Below, in pieces: positions 1-6,432 of a DNA stretch of 64,000 nucleotides; position 1 is the stretch's first letter, and every line of letters begins with the position of its first letter. The notes under the pieces are model-generated. The model did not search any database. It worked only from the letters and a program-made list of their open reading frames with translations, and was not told the origin of the DNA. The DNA comes from Pseudomonas sp. P7548 (GTDB lineage: Bacteria; Pseudomonadota; Gammaproteobacteria; Pseudomonadales; Pseudomonadaceae): positions 1-64,000 of the forward strand of contig NZ_JACARO010000007.1 in NCBI RefSeq assembly GCF_013386585.1. The letters are read 5' to 3'. The position numbers and the translations under genes were made by a program.

Positions 1-2
1 CC

Positions 3-32
3 CCTAAAGACTTCACGCCCACCGCCGACTAG
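3..32 (+). CDS. Possible 3' end of an upstream gene (partial)
   Basis: One forward frame is open from the window edge and encodes PKDFTPTAD followed by TAG at 30-32. A gene ending 85 bases before the chemotaxis receptor is plausible, but nine codons cannot identify a product and the open frame could be chance. Confidence 0.2.
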   Translation, partial: PKDFTPTAD

Positions 33-116
33 CTGGTGTGGCGCCTCGACTGTCCCGGCCCGGGACGCCCGCCCGACTTTGCTCTTCAACACGTTTTCAG
101 CCCGAGCGTAAACCCC

Positions 117-1739
117 ATGTTCCTGAGAAATATAAGAATCGCGGCCAGAGCCTTCATCGGCTTCGCTGCTATTGCGTCACTGAGTGTGTTTCTCGGTCTG
201 TTTGCGCTCAAGCAGATCGGCGAAGTCCAGTCCCAGGCGGCCGACATCCAGAACAACTGGATGCAGCGCGTTAGGATACTGGCCCTGGCCAACGCATCGC
301 TCGACCGTTTTCGCCTGGGTGAAATGGCGCACATCCTGTCGTCCAGCGATGCCGATATGCAGACCTACGAAGACAAGTCCGCCGGTCGCCTCAAGGCCGT
401 CAAGGAGCAGTTGACCCAGTACGCGGCGCTGTTGCGTACGCCGGAGGAAAAATCACGGCTCGAGGTGTTCAACCAGAGCCTCGAGGCGTACGCGAAAAAC
501 CATACTGAGATGCTCAAGCGCTCGCGCTCAGGCGACAAGGCCGGCGCGCGGGACTTTCTCAACAGCATTCGAGAAAGCTATGAGCAGATGACCAAGAATT
601 TCGACCAACTGATCGACCTTGCCAACAAAGGCGCAGAACAGGCCGGCATGACGTCCGTCGGTGCTTACCAACATGCGGTGAGTGGCATCACGCTCGTGAT
701 CCTGTTGGTGAGTGGCGGCACGGTGCTGGTGGCCTGGTTACTGACGCGCAGCATCACTGGCCCGATCATCGAAGCGGTGCATGTGGCCGAGACCATCGCC
801 AAGGGCGACCTGACCCAACCGATCACCCCCACGGGCAACGACGAAGCCACGCGTTTGCTCAGGGCCCAAGAGGTCATGCGCAATAACCTGGTACAGACCC
901 TGCGGCAGATCACCGGCTCGTCCAGCCAACTGGCGGCGGCGGCCGAAGAGCTCAATGCCGTCACTGCCGAAGGTAGCCGTGACCTGCAGCAGCAACATGG
1001 CGAAATCGAACAGGCCGCGACTGCCGTCACCGAGATGACCACGGCGATTGAGGAAGTGGCGAGAAATGCGGCGTCCACCTCAGACCTGTCTCAGGAGTCG
1101 CGAAGCATTGCCTTGAAAGGCCAGCAGCGCATGGTCGAAGCGCTGAACGCAATCCAGGCGCTGACCCGTGGCGTTGAACTCAGCTCTGGCCAAGTGGGCG
1201 GTCTTGCCGAGCAGGCCAAGGGGATCGGCAAGGTCCTCGATGTGATCCGCACGATTGCCGAGCAAACCAACCTGCTGGCGCTGAACGCGGCCATCGAAGC
1301 CGCGCGCGCGGGCGATGCAGGCCGTGGGTTTGCCGTGGTTGCCGATGAAGTGCGCGCCCTGGCCCACCGCACCGCCCAGTCGACCCAGGAAATCGAACAG
1401 ATGATCGGCAGCATCCAGACCAACACCGCCAGCACCGTCAACACCATGCTCGACAGCAGCACCATGACCGAGCAAACCCTGGCGCTGGCCGAACTGGCGC
1501 AGAAAGCGCTGGCGGATATCCTGGCGGCCAACGATGAGATCAATGACCGCAACCTGGTCATCACCACGGCGGCGGCTGAGCAAGCTGATGTGGCCCGGGC
1601 GGTTGACCGCAATTTGCTGAACATTCAGCAGTTGTCGGTTCAATCTGCGGAAGGCTCGACCCAAACGACGGCTGCCTCGCAGTCCCTGGCAAGCCTGGCC
1701 CATGAGTTGAACACCATGGTGAAGCACTTCCAGATCTGA
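117..1739 (+). CDS. Methyl-accepting chemotaxis protein
   Basis: Inner-membrane chemoreceptor of 540 residues. It would sense a periplasmic ligand and control CheA through CheW. TM1 is about residues 11-31, followed by a mostly helical periplasmic region (about 32-186) of the four-helix-bundle type, TM2 at about 187-209, then a HAMP domain starting RSITGPI. The highly conserved signalling hairpin is at about 377-416 ([20 protein letters not shown], then [15 protein letters not shown]). No C-terminal CheR/CheB-binding pentapeptide is present. The frame is open upstream to 36, but the N-terminus at 117 (MFLRNIRI) places TM1 correctly and is preferred. The ligand cannot be told from sequence. 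Confidence 0.93.
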   Translation: MFLRNIRIAARAFIGFAAIASLSVFLGLFALKQIGEVQSQAADIQNNWMQRVRILALANASLDRFRLGEMAHILSSSDADMQTYEDKSAGRLKAVKEQLTQYAALLRTPEEKSRLEVFNQSLEAYAKNHTEMLKRSRSGDKAGARDFLNSIRESYEQMTKNFDQLIDLANKGAEQAGMTSVGAYQHAVSGITLVILLVSGGTVLVAWLLTRSITGPIIEAVHVAETIAKGDLTQPITPTGNDEATRLLRAQEVMRNNLVQTLRQITGSSSQLAAAAEELNAVTAEGSRDLQQQHGEIEQAATAVTEMTTAIEEVARNAASTSDLSQESRSIALKGQQRMVEALNAIQALTRGVELSSGQVGGLAEQAKGIGKVLDVIRTIAEQTNLLALNAAIEAARAGDAGRGFAVVADEVRALAHRTAQSTQEIEQMIGSIQTNTASTVNTMLDSSTMTEQTLALAELAQKALADILAANDEINDRNLVITTAAAEQADVARAVDRNLLNIQQLSVQSAEGSTQTTAASQSLASLAHELNTMVKHFQI

Positions 1740-1750
1740 GGGCAGCCTGA

Positions 1751-1788
1751 GAAACCAAAAAGCCGTCTCGGCTTAAACAGAGACGGCT
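1751..1788 (-). terminator. Rho-independent terminator after the 32-codon ORF
   Basis: A perfect 9-bp stem (AGCCGTCTC at 1761-1769 pairing with 1780-1788, 10-base loop) is followed on the minus strand by TTTTTGG. It starts 14 bases after the stop codon of the minus-strand small ORF. The plus strand has no U-tract, so it is at best a weak stop for the convergent chemoreceptor transcript. Confidence 0.75.
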
Positions 1789-1802
1789 CCACTTCTTAGA
1801 CC

Positions 1803-1901
1803 TTAAAGGTCATCGAAGCTGTCCCGCAGGAACACCCACACGTGGTACACACGCAAGGCGTTCACTACGAGGTTCCACGTACGTCGTGCAAACTTCGACA
1901 T
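1803..1901 (-). CDS. Candidate small protein, 32 aa
   Basis: The minus-strand ORF starts MSKFARRTWNLVVNALRVYH and ends with FLRDSFDDL and TAA. GGAGG lies seven bases before the ATG, and a rho-independent terminator starts 14 bases after the stop, so the gene architecture is complete. The peptide has a basic N-terminus (K3, R6, R7), an aromatic and aliphatic core that could form an amphipathic helix, and an acidic end. It is not a family I recognise; a membrane-associated small protein is an inference only. Its start lies inside a second, differently framed ORF that begins at 1975. Confidence 0.5.
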   Translation of the reverse strand: MSKFARRTWNLVVNALRVYHVWVFLRDSFDDL

Positions 1902-1975
1902 ACTCGGCCCTCCAAATGTTGGGCCTTACCTCCAGCGTACTTACCGGAACATGCGCGCATTCGGATACAGGTCAT
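1865..1975 (-). CDS. Possible leader peptide, 36 aa, overlapping the 32-codon ORF
   Basis: The RBS AGGAAACA sits directly before ATG ACC TGT and the frame runs 36 codons to TAG at 1865, overlapping the 32-codon ORF by 37 bases in another frame. The start shares its whole 21-bp context with the start at 2292. Coding status is uncertain; coupling to the overlapping ORF is possible. Confidence 0.2.
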   Translation of the reverse strand: MTCIRMRACSGKYAGGKAQHLEGRVCRSLHDVRGTS

Positions 1976-1988
1976 TGTTTCCTGTGAG
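1968..1988 (-). repeat. 21-bp direct repeat, copy 1 (RBS + start cassette)
   Basis: This is an exact 21-bp match to 2285-2305. On the minus strand the repeat contains a Shine-Dalgarno (ACAGGAAACA) followed at once by ATGACCTG, so each copy can start translation of a short ORF. Confidence 0.75.
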
Positions 1989-2068
1989 GCGGCCGGGTTG
2001 ATGGTCCAGCCGCGTTAATCCGGCACGGATTGCAAGCCCGTGGCGGCCGGTCCAAATTCGCCGGCGAA
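1989..2068. other. Cluster of three inverted repeats (possible structured RNA leader)
   Basis: Three consecutive palindromic segments are visible: arms GCGGC/GCCGC at 1989-2013; arms CCGG-CACGG/CCGTG-CCGG at 2020-2050; and the perfect palindrome TTCGCCGGCGAA at 2057-2068. They lie upstream of the minus-strand small ORFs and could fold in their leader transcript. Confidence 0.35.
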
Positions 2069-2185
2069 CCCTGCTTGCTCACAACACAATGCACGCAGAA
2101 CGAGGGCGATACTAACTTAGCCTTCCGGCTCGAGGTGTAACGAAGGCAGCTTGAACAGCTAACTCTACGCTCTGGATTTGTTGCC

Positions 2186-2213
2186 TTATTTTGCAAAACA
2201 ATTCGCAAAATAA
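2186..2213. promoter_or_regulatory. AT-rich palindrome, possible operator
   Basis: Perfect 9-bp arms TTATTTTGC / GCAAAATAA flank a 10-base centre. It lies upstream of the small minus-strand ORFs. The form fits a dimeric repressor site, but no cognate regulator is identified. Confidence 0.35.
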
Positions 2214-2244
2214 AACCCAACAATAAGATCCGCCACTTATCGTC

Positions 2245-2292
2245 TTATCTTGCGTCATGCAAAGGCCAACAGTAGTATTTCGCGCAGGTCAT
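2245..2292 (-). CDS. Possible 15-aa peptide (MTCAKYYCWPLHDAR)
   Basis: This is the second ORF to start from the duplicated RBS cassette (AGGAAACA then ATG ACC TGC), ending at TAA after 15 codons. Two cysteines, two tyrosines and one tryptophan are present. It may be a leader peptide or not translated at all. Confidence 0.2.
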   Translation of the reverse strand: MTCAKYYCWPLHDAR

Positions 2293-2305
2293 TGTTTCCT
2301 GTGAG
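2285..2305 (-). repeat. 21-bp direct repeat, copy 2 (RBS + start cassette)
   Basis: Exact copy of 1968-1988, 317 bp away in the same orientation. Flanking bases differ, so the duplication is confined to the RBS and start region. Confidence 0.75.
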
Positions 2306-2338
2306 CACGCAATGTCAGCTGCAAACTGGTATTGCAAA

Positions 2339-2370
2339 TAAAAAACCGCCTTTTCGTGGCGGTTTTTTAT
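2339..2370. terminator. Bidirectional rho-independent terminator
   Basis: The stem CCGCC (2346-2350) / GGCGG (2358-2362) has an A-tract on its left and a T-tract on its right, so it can end transcripts from either side. It isolates the small-ORF region from the SlyB-like gene. Confidence 0.75.
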
Positions 2371-2444
2371 TGCCTGCATTTTTAGCGGGAACGACAGCGC
2401 ACTCACTTCAGATCGACGGTACAGCCAACCTCGCCCCATACAAT

Positions 2445-2480
2445 AAAAAACCCCCAACCAGTCACCCGGTTGGGGGTTTT
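2445..2480. terminator. Terminator of the SlyB-like gene (bidirectional)
   Basis: The stem CCCCCAACC / GGTTGGGGG has six A's on the left (U-tract for the minus-strand gene) and four T's on the right. It lies 20 bases after the stop codon of the lipoprotein gene. Confidence 0.85.
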
Positions 2481-2499
2481 GTGTTTCTACAACCGACGC

Positions 2500-2964
2500 T
2501 TAGCGAGTCACTCGGCTGGTGCCGTTAACGGTCATGATGCGAACGCGGTCACCGATGCGGAAGATTTCGTTCTCTTCAACCGCTTGCACGTAGGCGCGCA
2601 TGCTGCCGTCGTCTTCGCGCACGGTGATTTCAACGCCTTGGGTGCGGGTCAGGCCCTCTTCGGTGGCCGAGCCCAGCAGGCCGCCAGCGACGGCGCCGAT
2701 CACGGCAGTGACAATGCTGCCACGGCCGCCGCCGATGGCGCTGCCGCCAACGCCGCCGATGACTGCGCCAGCAGCGCCGCCGATTGGGGTCTTGGTGCCT
2801 TCGATTTTCACCGGACGCAGGGATTCAATGGTACCCATGCGAACGGTCTGTACACGACGCGCTTCGTCACGGGAGTACGAGTCGCCGGTCAGACTCGAGG
2901 CGCAGCCACCCAACAGCAACGACAGGGTGGTAAAGCAGGCAACTAGTAAAACGGACTTACGCAT
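2500..2964 (-). CDS. slyB: SlyB-like outer-membrane lipoprotein (glycine zipper 2TM)
   Basis: 154-residue lipoprotein. The signal peptide (MRKSVLLVACFTTLSLLLGG) ends in a lipobox with Cys21. A central glycine-zipper segment at about residues 60-100 (GGAAGAVIGGVGGSAIGGG, then GAVAGGLLG) precedes a small beta-rich C-terminus ending VTR. SlyB family members are outer-membrane lipoproteins, often controlled by PhoP/Mg2+. The chosen start has TTTGGAG about eight bases upstream; the frame remains open to 3048, but that extension has no signal-peptide character. A single-gene unit with its own terminator. Confidence 0.9.
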   Translation of the reverse strand: MRKSVLLVACFTTLSLLLGGCASSLTGDSYSRDEARRVQTVRMGTIESLRPVKIEGTKTPIGGAAGAVIGGVGGSAIGGGRGSIVTAVIGAVAGGLLGSATEEGLTRTQGVEITVREDDGSMRAYVQAVEENEIFRIGDRVRIMTVNGTSRVTR

Positions 2965-3228
2965 AGCATCAACTCCAAAGGACAGGTATTCATTAGACGC
3001 TGCGGCTTGGCGCCTGTCACGGCAAGCACGGCAGAAAATTGCTTTCATTCAGCCCTAGTACAGACTGCCCTTACCAAAAAACTCGACGAACGGTAGCAAT
3101 CTCCTTGTACCAAGAAGTGTCACGCATACGCTTGCCGATGGGGTTGTCCGCAATCAACAACCCGAAGCCTCTTGGTAGAGACGTCAGGCCTGCGGACACT
3201 ATTCAGGTGAGGTGACGAAAGGTGAAGT

Positions 3229-3876
3229 TCAGGGCGCCAGACGCTCGCGCGTCCATTCGCCCGCTTGCAGGCGATAGTTCAGGCGGTCATGCAGGCGGCT
3301 GGCGCGGCCCTGCCAGAACTCGATGCGCTCAGGCAGCAAACGGTAGCCGCCCCAATGCTCGGGGCAATCGGGCTGGGTATCACTGAAACGCTGCTCGGTT
3401 GCCTTGAGCAAGTCCTGCAGCTCTTCACGGTCGCGGATGACCTTGCTCTGCGGCGATGCCCAGGCCCCCAGGCGGCTGCCCAAGGGACGCACCTGGTAAT
3501 ACGCGTCCGACTCTTCAGGCGTGACCTTGACCACCCGCCCCTCGATACGCACCTGGCGCTCCAGGGTCGGCCAGAAGAAGGTCATGGCCGCGAAGGGCCG
3601 TGCCGCGAGCTGCTCACCCTTGGCACTCTGATAGTTGGTGAAGAAGGTAAAGCCCTGCGCATCCAGCCCCTTGAGCAACAGGATGCGGCAGTGCGGGCGA
3701 CCCTCCTGGTCGACCGTCGCCAGGGTCATGGCATTGGCTTCCACCGGAGGCTGCTCGGTTTTCACCGCATCGGCAAACCACTGGTGGAACAACGCAAACG
3801 GCTCGTCCGGGGCCTGGGCCTCGCTCAAACCGTCCCGTGTGTAGTCACGGCGCATATCAGCCAGTGCCTGGGTCAT
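3229..3876 (-). CDS. pdxH: Pyridoxamine 5'-phosphate oxidase
   Basis: FMN-dependent oxidase of 215 residues making pyridoxal 5'-phosphate from PNP or PMP, the last step of vitamin B6 synthesis and salvage. Visible family features include the N-terminal [10 protein letters not shown], the FMN-binding region ([21 protein letters not shown]), [12 protein letters not shown], and the C-terminal substrate-binding [11 protein letters not shown]. Length is typical. It lies downstream of the OmpA-like lipoprotein gene on the same strand with a 27-base gap, so co-transcription is possible. Confidence 0.97.
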   Translation of the reverse strand: MTQALADMRRDYTRDGLSEAQAPDEPFALFHQWFADAVKTEQPPVEANAMTLATVDQEGRPHCRILLLKGLDAQGFTFFTNYQSAKGEQLAARPFAAMTFFWPTLERQVRIEGRVVKVTPEESDAYYQVRPLGSRLGAWASPQSKVIRDREELQDLLKATEQRFSDTQPDCPEHWGGYRLLPERIEFWQGRASRLHDRLNYRLQAGEWTRERLAP

Positions 3877-3903
3877 GCGACTTTATCCTTGTGCTTCAAC
3901 AGA

Positions 3904-5061
3904 TCAGTTTTTCGCCTGGTCGTTCGCAGCCGGTGCAGCGGCCTTGGCTGGAGCCGGTTTCTTCGCGGCAGGCTTGGCCGGGGCTTTTTTGGCGGCTGGC
4001 TTGGCGGCGGCTTTCTTGGCCGGAGCCTTCTTGGCCGGTACGGCTTTTTTCGCAGCCGGTGCCACCGGTGCAGGCGCGTCCTGTACGGCAACCATTTCGG
4101 CCTTCGGCGGGTTGGCCGAGTTGTACTTGCTCAGCAACGCCAACATCGTTGTACGCTGTGTGAACAGAATTTCCATGCGACGGTTCAGCGCACGACCCTG
4201 GGTGCTGTCGTTGGCGGCACGTGGCATCAGGTCGCCCATGCCGCGCAGCATCAGGCGGTCCTGCTTCAAACCGCTGAGGCTGAAGATCGAAGCGATCGAC
4301 TGCGCACGTTCCTTGGTCAGCGCCTGGCTTTGCGCCTCGGCACCGTTGGTGTCGACATGGCCCAGTACCAATACAGCGGTCTTCGGATCGCCTTCAACAG
4401 CCTTGGCAACACGGGTGAACGGGCCCAGTGTGACCGGCAGCAACATGCCTGGGCGTTTAGGGTTGTAGGAACCGTCTACCGGAGCGATCACGACCAATAC
4501 GTTGTCACGGCGCTCGAGTTGCAGGTTGCTGTCCTTGATCGCGGTACGCAGGCGCGGCTCGTAGTCGTCCAGCCAGGCTTGGGTGATTTTCGGATCAGGC
4601 ATCGGTACGTTGGTCACGTCGACCTTGGCCAGTGGCTTTGGCTTGCTTTCGAACGGCCACCACCAGTGGGTCTCGGTGTCGGTCTTGGCGACAGCCGGTG
4701 CCGCAGCTGGCGAAGGCGCTGGCGTTGCGGCCTTGAGGTCGGCTTTCAGATCAGCCTTGGCGTCGGCCGCCTTGTCATCGGCGCTCTTGGAGGAGAACGG
4801 CCACCAGCTGGAGCCGGTATCCGCCTTGGCGACGGGAGCCGGTGCGGCTGCGGCGGGAGCCGGGGCAGTTGCAGCGACAGGCGCGGCAGGCTTGGCGCCG
4901 GCAGCCGGCTTGGCGTCGGTTTGGGTCACTGCGTCCTTGGTAGCAGCCTTGTCGGATCCAAATGACCACCAATGCCCACCTTCGGCATCATTTTGTGGAG
5001 TTTGTGCGCAGCCGGTAATAGTGAGGCACAGCGCCAGTGCCAAGGACTTGTTCGATAACAT
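3904..5061 (-). CDS. OmpA-family lipoprotein with Trp-rich repeats and a Lys/Ala/Pro tail
   Basis: 385-residue lipoprotein (signal peptide, lipobox LTITGC, Cys18). Three spaced aromatic repeats precede the domain: HWWSFGSDK (30-38), SSWWPFSSK (84-92) and THWWWPFESK (131-140), joined by Ala/Pro-rich linkers. An OmpA-like peptidoglycan-binding domain follows (LGHVDTNGAEAQSQALTKERA, ending GRALNRRMEI). The last ~60 residues are a repetitive AKKAPAKKAAAKP-type basic tail like that of histone H1-like proteins, unusual for an exported lipoprotein. It probably anchors the outer membrane to peptidoglycan. The start at 5061 has GTGGA upstream; the longer frame to 5130 is not signal-peptide-like. Confidence 0.88.
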   Translation of the reverse strand: MLSNKSLALALCLTITGCAQTPQNDAEGGHWWSFGSDKAATKDAVTQTDAKPAAGAKPAAPVAATAPAPAAAAPAPVAKADTGSSWWPFSSKSADDKAADAKADLKADLKAATPAPSPAAAPAVAKTDTETHWWWPFESKPKPLAKVDVTNVPMPDPKITQAWLDDYEPRLRTAIKDSNLQLERRDNVLVVIAPVDGSYNPKRPGMLLPVTLGPFTRVAKAVEGDPKTAVLVLGHVDTNGAEAQSQALTKERAQSIASIFSLSGLKQDRLMLRGMGDLMPRAANDSTQGRALNRRMEILFTQRTTMLALLSKYNSANPPKAEMVAVQDAPAPVAPAAKKAVPAKKAPAKKAAAKPAAKKAPAKPAAKKPAPAKAAAPAANDQAKN

Positions 5062-5204
5062 GAGATATCCACAAAATGAGAAAAAACCAGGGGGTCTGGA
5101 TGACCCGTTAAACAGACGCTTACTGAACATTAAAGTTACATCATTTCGCTCAGCGTCTTCTTATAGTTGCCTTTGTAACAAAAAAACGTGAAACAGCAAG
5201 GGGT

Positions 5205-6350
5205 TTACAGACAACCGGCCAATATTCCGACCAACTTCTGCGCACGCGGGTCCATAAGTACATAAGGCCCCAGTGTATTAGTCACGAAACCGAACGCTAC
5301 ATCATGTTCAGGGTCGGCAAAACCGACCGAACCGCCCGCCCCGGGGTGGCCAAACGCACGTGGGCCAAGGCCGAAGGTGGCATTGGGCAATTGCGGTTGA
5401 TCCAACATGCAGCCCAGACCGAAACGGGTTTGGGTCAATAAGGTTTTATCCGGCCCGATACTGTGTTCGCGGGTCAATTGTTCGAGCATGTCGCTTTCCA
5501 GCAAACTACCGTCCAACAAACCGCTATAAAAACCGGCCAGGCTGCGCGCATTACCGTGACCATTTGCCGCTGGCTGCTGCATGCGCCGCCATTCGGGTTT
5601 ATTAGTGCTCGTCAGAATAGACGGTGGGTTGGCAAAAGCCCGCGTTGTCATGGCCGTGGGCTCGCGCATCATTACTTGAAGTAACCGTTGGGCCGCTTCA
5701 TCACCCATATTGCCTTTGCTGCGCGCTATATGCGCAACACGATGAAACTCTTCATCCGCCAGCCCCACGTGGAAGTCCAGCCCCAAGGGCCGTGCCACTC
5801 GCGCCACGATGGACTCGCCCGGGCCGCGCCCGTCGGCACGGCGCAGCAGTTCGCCCACCAGCCAGCCGTAAGTGATGGCCTCGTAGCCATGGCCTTCGCC
5901 GGGCGTCCACCACGGTGCCTCGGCCGCCAGGGTGTCGACCATCAGTTGCCAGTCGTACAGGGCTTCGGTGGGCAGCATTTCGCGGATCGCGGGCAACCCG
6001 GCCTGGTGGCAGAGCAACTGACGCAGGGTGATAACTTCTTTGCCCGCCGCCGCAAACTCCGGCCAGTAGTTGGCCACGGGCGCGTCCAGTTGCAGCTTGC
6101 CTTCGGCCACCAATTGCAGGGCCGTGACGGCGGTGAAGGTCTTGGTGCAGGAGAACAGATTGACGATGGTATCGCTGTGCCAGGCCTCGGCACCGTCCTT
6201 GTCCGCCGTGCCGGCCCACAGGTCGACGACGGTTTCGCCACCCACCTGGATGCACAGCCCGGCACCACGTTCCTGTGGGTCATCGAACAACGCGGCGAAG
6301 CCTTCGCGCACCGCTTCGAACTGGAGCTCGTAATGACCCTGAATCTGCAC
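5205..6350 (-). CDS. Serine hydrolase, beta-lactamase/EstB (family VIII esterase) fold
   Basis: 381-residue cytoplasmic protein without a signal peptide. The serine-lysine dyad motif SCTK is at residues 67-70; a Tyr-containing segment (YEAITYGW, 156-163) is the likely third catalytic element, and HPGAGGSVGF near residue 335 stands at the usual KTG position. This arrangement fits family VIII carboxylesterases and class C-like penicillin-binding folds rather than a secreted resistance enzyme. The substrate is unknown. PAO1 has a homologue in the same position next to pdxH and the ompA-like gene. Confidence 0.87.
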   Translation of the reverse strand: MQIQGHYELQFEAVREGFAALFDDPQERGAGLCIQVGGETVVDLWAGTADKDGAEAWHSDTIVNLFSCTKTFTAVTALQLVAEGKLQLDAPVANYWPEFAAAGKEVITLRQLLCHQAGLPAIREMLPTEALYDWQLMVDTLAAEAPWWTPGEGHGYEAITYGWLVGELLRRADGRGPGESIVARVARPLGLDFHVGLADEEFHRVAHIARSKGNMGDEAAQRLLQVMMREPTAMTTRAFANPPSILTSTNKPEWRRMQQPAANGHGNARSLAGFYSGLLDGSLLESDMLEQLTREHSIGPDKTLLTQTRFGLGCMLDQPQLPNATFGLGPRAFGHPGAGGSVGFADPEHDVAFGFVTNTLGPYVLMDPRAQKLVGILAGCL

Positions 6351-6432
6351 CTAAGCCCCCTCGGAAAACACCGTAAAAATTGGTCGCCATTGTTCCAGCC
6401 CTTGTGGGTTTTGTGAACCCGTCAACGCTCAA

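Larger units (their letters stand above)
1740..2499. other. 760-base region without a conventional gene
   Basis: Between the chemoreceptor and the SlyB-like gene there is no recognisable large gene. The stretch holds, mainly on the minus strand, a 32-codon ORF with a good RBS, a terminator after it, two copies of a 21-bp RBS/start cassette, several inverted repeats, an AT-rich palindrome and two further terminators. These are listed separately. Confidence 0.6.

Noticed and set aside
1972..2223. 83-codon minus-strand frame from a TTG
   Set aside because: It ends in an ATGA overlap with the small ORF at 1975, which is tempting, but it has no RBS and runs through all the inverted repeats; low-complexity composition argues for chance.
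3265..4965. 566-codon plus-strand frame
   Set aside because: Antisense to pdxH and the OmpA-like lipoprotein gene; composition is that of a shadow frame and no RBS or domain is seen.
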